From Collinsella sp. (lineage in GTDB: Bacteria; Actinomycetota; Coriobacteriia; Coriobacteriales; Coriobacteriaceae): a stretch of DNA of 64,000 nt. Every line of letters starts with the position of its first letter. Within the stretch, counting starts at the first letter, position 1. Below the pieces are notes generated by a model. That model made no database searches and was not told the origin of the DNA. It saw only the letters and a list, made by a program, of their open reading frames with translations. The stretch lies in NCBI GenBank assembly GCA_019425015.1, contig JAHYYJ010000002.1, forward strand, positions 186,001 to 250,000, read 5' to 3'. The position numbers were made by a program, and so were the translations under genes. Positions 18,824 through 26,104 of the stretch are shown piece after piece.

Positions 18824-18954
18824 TTTCGGAAGTATGCGGCAAATTCCGGAGCCCTCGAGCACACCCCGGTTTTTCACCAATAAAACCGCAGGTACAAAGC
18901 TTGGGCATATCCAGTGTGCTCGGCCTATTCAAATTTTGCCGCATACTTCCGAAA
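18824..18954. repeat. Perfect 20-base inverted repeat with 91-base spacer
   Basis: TTTCGGAAGTATGCGGCAAA (18824-18843) recurs inverted at 18935-18954. It lies in the 480-base gap 18591-19071, which has no gene with a ribosome site. A wider pair of ACATATGT sites (about 18766 and 18994) brackets it, giving the look of a small palindromic insertion. The short plus-strand frame 18751-19008 spans it but has no family resemblance and no ribosome site. Confidence 0.7.
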
Positions 18955-19071
18955 TCCGAGTCCGCTGAAGGCGCCTGCAACGCTATTTACGCAACATATG
19001 TGCAATAAAAACGAGTGGCAGCCGGTACGGCTACCACCCGTTTGTCTCATATCCAGCACAAAGCAGGCCAG

Positions 19072-22000
19072 TTACTTCTTAATGCCACGCCCCAGGCGCT
19101 CAGCGACCGACGCCACGGCACTCTCGTCGGCCGAGCCACAGCTCACGCAGCCATCATGGGCACGCATCTGACCGGTGACCTCGTCCATCGCGAGCGGCGC
19201 CACCTTCTCGAGCTTAAAGCCCTTACCGGCGCGCATGTTCTCCTTGGCCACGCTGATCATGAGCTTGATGCGGTTGAGCTGGTTGACCTCGGATGCACCG
19301 GGGTCATAGTCCACTGCGACGATGTTGCTCTCGGGGTGCTGGCGGCGCAACTCCTTGATCACGGCCTTGCCCACCACGTGGTTGGGCAGGCACGCGAAGG
19401 GCTGCGTGCAGATGATGTTGGGCGCACCATGGTCGATCAGGTCGAGCATCTCGGCCGTAAGTAACCAGCCCTCGCCCATGTTGTTACACACCGAAAGCAC
19501 CGTACGGGCCTTGTCGGCCATGGTGCCGATGCGCTCGGGCGCCTCAAAGCGGCGGGACTTTTCGAGCATCTCCTCCACCGGCGTGCGCATCCAGTCCACA
19601 AGCTTGATGAGCGCCTGCATACCAGCGCGCGTGGTAGCAGAGCTTCCCAACTCGTCCTTCTGCAGCTCGGCGTTGCTCATAGAGTACAGGAAGAAGTCGA
19701 GCAGACCCGGCACCACTGCCTCGCAGCCCTCGCGCTCGATAACGTCGACCACGTGGTTGTTGGCCGTAGGGTGGAACTTGACCAGGATCTCGCCGACCAC
19801 GCCCACGCGCGGCTTGGTGTCCTCGCCCACGAGCGGCATGGTATCGAACGCGCGGATGGCCTCGCGGCACAGCTTGGTGTAGTTGTGGCGGTTGAACTTG
19901 GGCGCCAGCTTGCGGGCTCGTGCCATGTACTCCTCGTAGAGCGCGTTGGCGGCACCGGGCGTTGCCTCGTACGGGCGGCAACGATAGAGCATCTGCATCA
20001 TCACGTCGCCAAAGAGCACCGCGTAGACTGCCTGTTTAAGCAGCGCCGGCGTGATCTTAAAGCCGGGGTTGTCCTCGCCGAGCGCCACTGCCGAAAGCGA
20101 GATCACCGGAATCTCGGGGTGGCCGCTCTCGCGCAGTGCCTTGCGAATGAGCGCGATGTAGTTGGTGGCACGGCAGCCGCCGCCGGTCTGGCTGATAACC
20201 ACGGCCGTCTTGGACAGGTCGTACCGACCGCTCTCGATGGCCTCCATAATCTGGCCGGTCACCAGGATCGACGGATAGCAGATGTCGTTGTTCACGTAGC
20301 GCAGGCCGGCCTCGACGGCATCGTGATCGGTCGAGGGCAGCAGCTCCAGGTTGTAGCCGGCACCGCGAAACACCTCTTTGACCAGGTCAAAGTGGATCGG
20401 CGCCATCTGCGGACACAGGATGGTGTAGCCCTCATCGCGCATCTGCTCGGTAAAGGGCACCTTGGGCCATGCGGTCGTGGCGCTCTCACGCTGTGCCTCA
20501 AACGTGTACTTGCGGCTCGCGAACGCGGGGGCATCCGTGGAGGGCGCCACCGGCGCGGCATCGCCCTGCTCGTAGGCCTCGCCCGCGGCCGTGGCCTCGG
20601 CCAAGCGCTCGGCCTCCTGGTCCTTAAGCGCGGCCATGAGCGAACGGATGCGGATGCGCGCGGCACCCAGGTTGGACACCTCGTCGATCTTGAGCACGGT
20701 GTAGATCTTGCCGCTGGCTTCCAGAATCTCCTGCACCTGGTCGGTGGTCAGGGCATCGAGACCGCAGCCAAAGGAGTTGAGCTGGATCAGGTCCAGGTCG
20801 TTGCGCATCGTCACAAAACGGGCGACGGCGTACAGGCGGCTGTGGTACATCCACTGATCGACGACGCGGATCGGGCGCTCGGGCTTTACCAGATGCGCGA
20901 GCGAATCCTCGGTAAAGACCGCAAAGCCAAAGCTCGAGATAAGCTCGGGCAGGGCATGGTTGATCTCGGGGTCGTTATGGTAGGGACGACCGGCGAGCAC
21001 AATGCCGTGGCCACCGTGGTCCTCGACCCACTTAAGAGCCTCCTCGCCCATGGTCTGGATATCCTCGTGGAAGCGCGCGTCCGCCTCGTAGGCGGCGTTG
21101 ACGGCAGCATCGACCTCGGAGCGCGTGATTTTAGGACCACGCACGCGACCGCGACCGGCTTGCGCATCGGCCACACGGTCGACGGCGAGCACCTGATACA
21201 GGCGGCGCTTGAGCTCGGTCTTGTCGTGATAGGGCACAAACGGATACAGGAACTCGATATTCTGCTCGCGGATCTCGTCGATGTTGAGTGCCAACGCCGT
21301 GGGGTAGCTCATGACGATGGGGCAGTTGTAGCAGTTGCCAGCGGTCGGATCCTCCTTGCGCTCCCAGCGCACGCACGGCATCCAAATGAAGTCGACATCG
21401 CGGTCGATAAGGTTCATCACGTGGCCGTGGCTCATCTTTGCCGGGTAGCACACACTCTCGGACGGCATGGACTCGATGCCCGCCTGGTAGGTCTTTTTGC
21501 TCGACTGGTCGGACAGCTGCACGCTAAAGCCCAGGCGCGTAAAGAACGCGTGCCAGAAGGGGTAGTTCTCGTACATGTTGAGTGCGCGCGGGATACCCAC
21601 GGTGCCGCGCGGGGCCTCGTCGGGGCTCAGCACCTCGCGGTTAAAGAGCAACTCGTTTTTCTTTTTGAAGAGGTTGGGGGCCTCGGTCTTTTGCTTTTTG
21701 TGGCCGGCGCCCTTCTCGCAGCGGTTGCCGGTAATGAAGCGCCTGCCGCCGCCAAAAGCGTTGACGGTAAGCTGGCAGTTGTTGGAGCAACGTCCGCAGC
21801 GGACGTGCTTTTGCGTCACGGTGAGGTGCGCGATGTCCTCGGCCGAAAGGATGGTCGAGGTGCCGTCGGCGCCGGCGCGATCGCGGGCGAGCAGGGCCGC
21901 ACCGTAGGCGCCCATACAGCCGGCGATGTCGGGGCGCACGGCGTGAACACCGGTGAGCTGCTCAAACGCACGCAGCGTGGCGTCGGACATAAAGGTGCCG

Positions 22001-23853
22001 CCTTGGACGATCACCTGACTGCCGATCTCCTTGGGGTCGCGCAGCTTAATGACCTTGAACAGGGAATTCTTGATGACGGAATAAGACAGGCCGGCCGCAA
22101 TGTCGCCCACCGTGGCGCCTTCCTTTTGCGCCTGCTTGACGCGCGAGTTCATAAAGACCGTGCAGCGGCTGCCCAGGTCGACGGGGGCCTTGGCATGGAT
22201 GGCGGCATCGGCAAACGCGCGCACGTCCATGTTCATAGACACGGCGAAACTCTCGATAAAGCTGCCGCAGCCCGACGAGCAGGCCTCGTTGAGCATGATG
22301 TGCTCGATGACGCCGTCCTTCACACGCAGGCACTTCATGTCCTGGCCGCCAATGTCCAGGATGAACTCGACGCCGGGCAGGAAAGCCTTGGCGCCGCGCA
22401 GGTGCGCGACGGTCTCGATCTCGCCGGAATCGGCCTTGAGGGCCTCGATGAGCAGCGCCTCGCCGTAGCCCGTGGTGGTCACGTGGCCGATGGTACAGCC
22501 CGCAGGGATGTGGTTGTAGAAATCGGCCATGATGACCTTGGCCGTGCCCAGGATGTCGCCGTTGTTGTTGCCGTACCAGGTGTGCAGCAGCTGGCCGTCC
22601 TCGCCCACGAGCGCGGCCTTCATGGTGGTGGAACCGGCGTCGATGCCGATGAACACACGGCCGGTGTAGCCGTCGAGCTTGCCCTTGGGGACGACCTCGG
22701 TGTCGTGGCGACCCTTGAACTCGGCAAAGTCCTCGTCGGTGGCAAAGAGCGGGTCCAGGCGCTCGACCTCAGCACCCTGCGTGTCGCCCAAGCTGTCGAT
22801 AGCCTCAATGAGCTGCGGGAACGTGCTGAGCTTGTTGGACTCGTGCGCCATGGCGGCGCCGCTCGCCACAAACAGGTGGGCGTTTTGGGGCACAATGCGG
22901 TGCTCCTCGTCCAGGTTGAGCGTGAGATAGAAGCGGTGGCGCAGCTCGGAGAGATACTGCAGCGGGCCGCCCAAGAAGGCGACGTTGCCGCGAATGGGAC
23001 GGCCGCACGCCAGACCCGAGATGGTCTGGGTCACGACGGCCTGGAAGATGGAGGCGGCCACGTCCTCGGGACGGGCGCCCTCGTTGAGCAGCGGCTGGAC
23101 GTCGGTCTTGGCAAAGACGCCGCAGCGGCTGGCGATGGGATAGATGGTGGTGGCGTTGGCCGCGAGCTCGTTGAGGCCGCTCGCGTCGGTGTGCAGCAGG
23201 GTTGCCATCTGGTCGATGAACGCGCCCGTACCGCCGGCGCAGGTACCGTTCATGCGCTGCTCGATGCCGTTATCGAAGTAGATGATCTTGGCGTCCTCGC
23301 CGCCCAGCTCGATGGCGACGTCGGTGGCCGGGATGAGGGTCTCGACGGCGCGTTTGCTGGCGATGACCTCCTGGACAAACTCCAGCTCGAGCCACTGGGA
23401 CAGCAGCAAACCGCCCGAGCCGGTAATGGCGCAGGTCATTTGGGCCGTCGGCAGCACGGTCGCAGCACCCTCGAACAGGTCACGGGCGCAAGCGCGGACA
23501 TCGGTGTGATGGCGCTGGTACTTGGCGTACACGATCTGGTTGTCGTCGTTGAGCACGGCGAGCTTGACGGTGGTGGAGCCCACGTCGATGCCCAGGTGCA
23601 GGTTGCCACGAGCGTTCTCGGGGTTGAAGATTGCACCTTCGGGGGCGTGGGCGGCGGCTACGGGCTCAGCGGCGGTAGCGGGCTCGGCGGCGACGGACGT
23701 CTCCCCTGCCGCGTTCTTGGCATCGGCAACTGCCTCGGCAACTTTCTCGGCTGCCGCGGTCGCGGCCTTCTGGGCCGCGTCCACCACGGCGGGCGCGGCC
23801 TCGCGTGCGGCAGCGACCACACGATCCTTGATGCCCTCGACGAGTTTGCTCAT
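19072..23853 (-). CDS. Acyl-CoA dehydratase activase, double BadF domain plus HgdB-like region
   Basis: A 1593-residue fusion. Residues 1-85 are an Ala/Glu-rich helix. BadF/HgdC-type ATPase domain 1 starts at about 87 (LGIDVGSTTVKLAV) with Cys in GTCAGGTGAF (205) and SRCGVF (244). Domain 2 starts at about 402 (IGIDAGSTTMKAAL) with NEACSSGCGSF and LGSRCTVFMNS. A Cys motif CGRCSNNCQLTV follows, then a DUF2229 region (GIPRALNMYENYPFWHAFFTRLGFSV) and an HgdB-like domain near the C-terminus. Such activases use ATP and a [4Fe-4S] cluster between two subunits to reduce 2-hydroxyacyl-CoA dehydratases. Here both halves and an HgdB-like part are on one chain. The tetR-type gene ends 11 bases upstream, so they form an operon. 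Substrate unknown. Confidence 0.9.
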   Translation of the reverse strand: MSKLVEGIKDRVVAAAREAAPAVVDAAQKAATAAAEKVAEAVADAKNAAGETSVAAEPATAAEPVAAAHAPEGAIFNPENARGNLHLGIDVGSTTVKLAVLNDDNQIVYAKYQRHHTDVRACARDLFEGAATVLPTAQMTCAITGSGGLLLSQWLELEFVQEVIASKRAVETLIPATDVAIELGGEDAKIIYFDNGIEQRMNGTCAGGTGAFIDQMATLLHTDASGLNELAANATTIYPIASRCGVFAKTDVQPLLNEGARPEDVAASIFQAVVTQTISGLACGRPIRGNVAFLGGPLQYLSELRHRFYLTLNLDEEHRIVPQNAHLFVASGAAMAHESNKLSTFPQLIEAIDSLGDTQGAEVERLDPLFATDEDFAEFKGRHDTEVVPKGKLDGYTGRVFIGIDAGSTTMKAALVGEDGQLLHTWYGNNNGDILGTAKVIMADFYNHIPAGCTIGHVTTTGYGEALLIEALKADSGEIETVAHLRGAKAFLPGVEFILDIGGQDMKCLRVKDGVIEHIMLNEACSSGCGSFIESFAVSMNMDVRAFADAAIHAKAPVDLGSRCTVFMNSRVKQAQKEGATVGDIAAGLSYSVIKNSLFKVIKLRDPKEIGSQVIVQGGTFMSDATLRAFEQLTGVHAVRPDIAGCMGAYGAALLARDRAGADGTSTILSAEDIAHLTVTQKHVRCGRCSNNCQLTVNAFGGGRRFITGNRCEKGAGHKKQKTEAPNLFKKKNELLFNREVLSPDEAPRGTVGIPRALNMYENYPFWHAFFTRLGFSVQLSDQSSKKTYQAGIESMPSESVCYPAKMSHGHVMNLIDRDVDFIWMPCVRWERKEDPTAGNCYNCPIVMSYPTALALNIDEIREQNIEFLYPFVPYHDKTELKRRLYQVLAVDRVADAQAGRGRVRGPKITRSEVDAAVNAAYEADARFHEDIQTMGEEALKWVEDHGGHGIVLAGRPYHNDPEINHALPELISSFGFAVFTEDSLAHLVKPERPIRVVDQWMYHSRLYAVARFVTMRNDLDLIQLNSFGCGLDALTTDQVQEILEASGKIYTVLKIDEVSNLGAARIRIRSLMAALKDQEAERLAEATAAGEAYEQGDAAPVAPSTDAPAFASRKYTFEAQRESATTAWPKVPFTEQMRDEGYTILCPQMAPIHFDLVKEVFRGAGYNLELLPSTDHDAVEAGLRYVNNDICYPSILVTGQIMEAIESGRYDLSKTAVVISQTGGGCRATNYIALIRKALRESGHPEIPVISLSAVALGEDNPGFKITPALLKQAVYAVLFGDVMMQMLYRCRPYEATPGAANALYEEYMARARKLAPKFNRHNYTKLCREAIRAFDTMPLVGEDTKPRVGVVGEILVKFHPTANNHVVDVIEREGCEAVVPGLLDFFLYSMSNAELQKDELGSSATTRAGMQALIKLVDWMRTPVEEMLEKSRRFEAPERIGTMADKARTVLSVCNNMGEGWLLTAEMLDLIDHGAPNIICTQPFACLPNHVVGKAVIKELRRQHPESNIVAVDYDPGASEVNQLNRIKLMISVAKENMRAGKGFKLEKVAPLAMDEVTGQMRAHDGCVSCGSADESAVASVAERLGRGIKK

Positions 23854-23864
23854 TGTCTCTCCTC

Positions 23865-24575
23865 TTAGTTGTTGGACTCGACGGTTGCAGCGGTGTCGGC
23901 CGCGTCCTCGAGCTGCAAGTTCAATAGCTTCATGCCGTATTCCGGCACGTTGATATCGATGGGTTGGCCATACAGGTCGCCGGGGCGCACAAAAGCGAGC
24001 ACCGTCATAATGCGCGCCATGGCCTCGGGCGATTCGGTGAGCCCACGCTCAAACCAGCGCTGAATCATGCCGACCTCGGCACTCACGACGTAGGTGACGT
24101 AGTAGTCAAAGAACGTGCCCAGCGCCAGACCCAGAATGCCCGTCTGCGCACGCGGCACCACAGCCTCACGCGCGGTGTCGATGATCCTTTTAATGAAGGC
24201 CTGGTCGCCGCCCGGACCCAGCAGCACACCGATTAAGTCGCGGTTGGCCGCAAGATAACGCAGCAGCTCAACCGAACCGGGCGCCGGCTCGAGCTCATCG
24301 ATGTTGTGATAGAGATCAGGCAGATGAGCTGCGGTGATGAGCTCAATGCGCTCACGGATCTCGGCCAGCAAGCCGTCCTCGATTTGATTGATAAAGTCGG
24401 GGATATCGCGGTAGTGCGAATAGAACGTGCGGCGCGTAAGGCCAGCACGCTCGGTGAGCGACGCGACATTAATGCGCGAAAGGTCGCCGCTTTCGGCAAG
24501 CTCGCTGGCAAGTGCCTGGCGAAGGGCACGCTGCGAGCGAAGGGACCGGCGATCGCATTTCTCGAGCTGGGACAA
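23865..24575 (-). CDS. TetR/AcrR family transcriptional regulator
   Basis: 236 residues. The N-terminal HTH is seen as RSQRALRQALASELAESGDLSRINVASLTERAGLTRRTFYSHYRDIPDFINQI (residues about 14-66), where the second and recognition helices match the TetR pattern. The C-terminal helical domain (LLRYLAANRDLIGVLLGPGGDQAFIKRII) resembles the TetR_C group of stress or dha-type regulators. AGGAGG lies upstream of ATG 24575. It is cotranscribed with the activase gene 11 bases downstream and probably controls it. The last 20 residues are acidic. Confidence 0.9.
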   Translation of the reverse strand: MSQLEKCDRRSLRSQRALRQALASELAESGDLSRINVASLTERAGLTRRTFYSHYRDIPDFINQIEDGLLAEIRERIELITAAHLPDLYHNIDELEPAPGSVELLRYLAANRDLIGVLLGPGGDQAFIKRIIDTAREAVVPRAQTGILGLALGTFFDYYVTYVVSAEVGMIQRWFERGLTESPEAMARIMTVLAFVRPGDLYGQPIDINVPEYGMKLLNLQLEDAADTAATVESNN

Positions 24576-24753
24576 GCGTCCTCCTTGTTACTCAGCCTGT
24601 GCGCTATTGCACAGTGCGAGTATTATTGCACACCGTGTGTATCAACACGTAAAGGCAATATTTGGAATGTGGCAGAGGGATTATCCCTTTGTCGCATCCA
24701 GTGACCGCCTAGGTTGTGCCGGTTGTGCCTGGCTTTTGGAGCGGTATTACCGA

Positions 24754-24782
24754 TTGTTCAAAATGGCATTCGTGGGTAGAAT
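24754..24782 (+). promoter_or_regulatory. Candidate promoter of the antisense RNA
   Basis: TTGTTC (24754-24759), a spacer of exactly 17, and TAGAAT (24777-24782). No plus-strand gene with a ribosome site follows before the hairpin at 24837. Confidence 0.5.
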
Positions 24783-24788
24783 AGTGTC

Positions 24789-24874
24789 GACGGCAGCCCA
24801 AGTTGTGGTTAGCTGGGCAGCGCCGTTGCTTGGTTTAAGGGGTCAACGCCTTAGCGGCGGCGACCCCTTTTACG
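24789..24874 (+). ncRNA. Candidate antisense RNA converging on the 41-residue peptide gene
   Basis: A predicted transcript from the promoter at 24754-24782 to a hairpin (AAGGGGTC 24837-24844 with GACCCCTT 24862-24869, then TTT). Its last 24 or so bases are antisense to the 3' end of the minus-strand peptide frame 24851-24976. The first part resembles the leader of the peptide mRNA when each is read in its own direction (GGTAGAAT, GACGGCAG, GGCAGCGCC in the same order). This is prediction only. Confidence 0.4.
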
Positions 24875-24976
24875 TTGCTTCGAACGTTGCTTAAGTGCCT
24901 CGGAAAGTCCGATGAGCGTCGTGAGGAGCGAGACCAAGGCGGTCAGGAGCCTCACAAAATCAATCAGATCGGTCAT
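24851..24976 (-). CDS. 41-residue hydrophobic/basic peptide, candidate type I toxin
   Basis: The frame starts at ATG 24976 with GGAGG eight bases upstream and ends TAA 24851. Residues 4-24 form one hydrophobic helix (LIDFVRLLTALVSLLTTLIGL). The C-terminal 13 residues (KQRSKQRKRGRRR) contain nine Lys/Arg. This is the build of small holin-like or TisB/Fst-type membrane toxins. Its promoter region holds a near-consensus SOS box, and a convergent plus-strand RNA may overlap its 3' end. No family match can be claimed from memory. Alternatives are a small membrane regulator or a chance frame, but the strong ribosome site argues against chance. Confidence 0.55.
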   Translation of the reverse strand: MTDLIDFVRLLTALVSLLTTLIGLSEALKQRSKQRKRGRRR

Positions 24977-25056
24977 GGGCATCACCTCCCATCAGATGGA
25001 GGGCGCTGCCCGGCACATGGAACTGCCGTCAACGATACCGATTCTACCAGAGCCTA

Positions 25057-25088
25057 GTTATATATACGAATATATGTTCGTATTCCAA
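25057..25088 (-). promoter_or_regulatory. Promoter with LexA (SOS) box upstream of the 41-residue peptide
   Basis: Read on the minus strand: TTGGAA (-35, 25088-25083), then CGAACATATATTCG (25080-25067), then TATATA/TATAAC (-10). The 14-base box differs from the Gram-positive SOS consensus CGAAC-N4-GTTCG at one position and lies exactly in the spacer, where a repressor would block RNA polymerase. Confidence 0.55.
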
Positions 25089-25101
25089 GCACACAGGCCC
25101 C

Positions 25102-25130
25102 TGTGACAAAGGGGCTGTCCCTTTGTCACA
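25102..25130 (+). repeat. CTGTCCC-loop palindrome, copy 5 (type D)
   Basis: Perfect 12-base arms TGTGACAAAGGG and CCCTTTGTCACA with GCTGT between them. The right arm ends at 25130, directly against the TAA stop (25131-25133) of the HAD gene. Confidence 0.85.
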
Positions 25131-25988
25131 TTATTCGATGACGGTGCGGGAGTTTTGCTTGCGCATGGTGGCGAGCATGTGTTTGGGAACGGCGTGGACC
25201 ATGCAACTGCCGATAGTTGCGCTCGCGGCGGCCTTAGCTGCATTGCTGCCGTTTTTGGTCGCGTAGCTGTGGCGGAAACGCTTGAGCATGGCAATGTCGT
25301 TGCCGCCGTCGCCGTAGACAGCGACCTCGTCCTCGGCAATACCGTAGTAGCCCGCCAGCCAGGCCACACCCTCGCCCTTGTTGCACGCCACGTCCGTGAT
25401 CTCGAACATCACCGGATCGAACGGCGCGTTGACCACGCGGTCCGATCGCTCGGCAAGATACGACTTAAGGTCACGCTCCAGCTCGGGCGAGGTCACGCGA
25501 CAATTGATCTTGCATACATCGTGACGCAAGATATCGCCGATCGACTGGTCGAAATACTGTTCCTCGTGATAGCCGCCACGCGCACGCATGCCGCGCATCA
25601 CAATACGCTTGATGGGGCTGTCCTTTTTAAAGCCCGCCTGATGCATCTCGAACGATCCACTCGAAAACATGCCATCGGGCGTGGAGCAGTCAAAGCAAAT
25701 GTCCGGGAACGCCTTGAGCAGCTCCTCGGTAACCTGCGGGTCGATGGTCCAGGTCTTGAGCACCTCGCCATGCCTGTCGCGCACGATGGACCCATTGGAG
25801 CAGCAGGCGTCAAGCGCCAGGCCCGTAAAGCCATGCTCGCCGATCGGCAACGTCGAGCGTCCAGTCGCGGGAACCACATGCAGGCCAGCCTCAGTCAGCT
25901 CGCGAATGGCGCGGCGGATAGTCCTATCTGCCTCGTGCAGGGCGTTAAGCAGCGTTCCGTCTAAGTCACTCGCGAACATCTTGATCAT
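25131..25988 (-). CDS. HAD superfamily hydrolase (Cof-type)
   Basis: A 285-residue phosphatase-like protein. Motif I is FASDLDGTLLN near the N-terminus. The small-residue motif II is PATGRS, and motif IV is CNKGEGVAWLAGYYGIAEDEVAVYGDGGNDIAML (Lys of motif III, GDGxND). The C2B cap lies between. Cof-type enzymes act on sugar phosphates, FMN or similar; the substrate cannot be told. Start 25988 is chosen (MIKMFASDLDG); ATG 25994 is also possible. The ribosome site AGGAG is inside a long hairpin (25989-26042). It may be read with the MFS gene upstream. Confidence 0.88.
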   Translation of the reverse strand: MIKMFASDLDGTLLNALHEADRTIRRAIRELTEAGLHVVPATGRSTLPIGEHGFTGLALDACCSNGSIVRDRHGEVLKTWTIDPQVTEELLKAFPDICFDCSTPDGMFSSGSFEMHQAGFKKDSPIKRIVMRGMRARGGYHEEQYFDQSIGDILRHDVCKINCRVTSPELERDLKSYLAERSDRVVNAPFDPVMFEITDVACNKGEGVAWLAGYYGIAEDEVAVYGDGGNDIAMLKRFRHSYATKNGSNAAKAAASATIGSCMVHAVPKHMLATMRKQNSRTVIE

Positions 25989-26042
25989 GGGCATGCCTCT
26001 CCTTCGCCTGCACGTTATTTTAGACGAAAGAGAGGCATGCCC
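25989..26042 (-). promoter_or_regulatory. Leader hairpin masking the ribosome site of the HAD gene
   Basis: Eighteen-base arms (25989-26006 and 26025-26042, one mismatch, ending GGGCATGCC) with an 18-base loop. The downstream arm contains the AGGAG ribosome site and abuts the start codon. There is no T-run on either strand, so it is not a terminator. Confidence 0.6.
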
Positions 26043-26104
26043 ATGCAAGAGTGTTCCAACGCGCCAGGACATTCGCTTCCGCAAAGCAACGGTGCCCCAG
26101 CGCG

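Noticed and set aside
18751..19008. 85-residue plus-strand frame in the gap before the activase
   Set aside because: No ribosome site, crosses a perfect inverted repeat, composition not protein-like.
19753..23868. 1371-residue plus-strand open frame opposite the activase gene
   Set aside because: It mirrors the GC-rich codon pattern of the real minus-strand gene, has Arg/His/Gly-biased composition, no ribosome site and no motif.
24760..24894. Plus-strand frame (from ATG 24763) as the gene of the peptide locus
   Set aside because: No ribosome site, and its end is antisense to the better supported minus-strand peptide.
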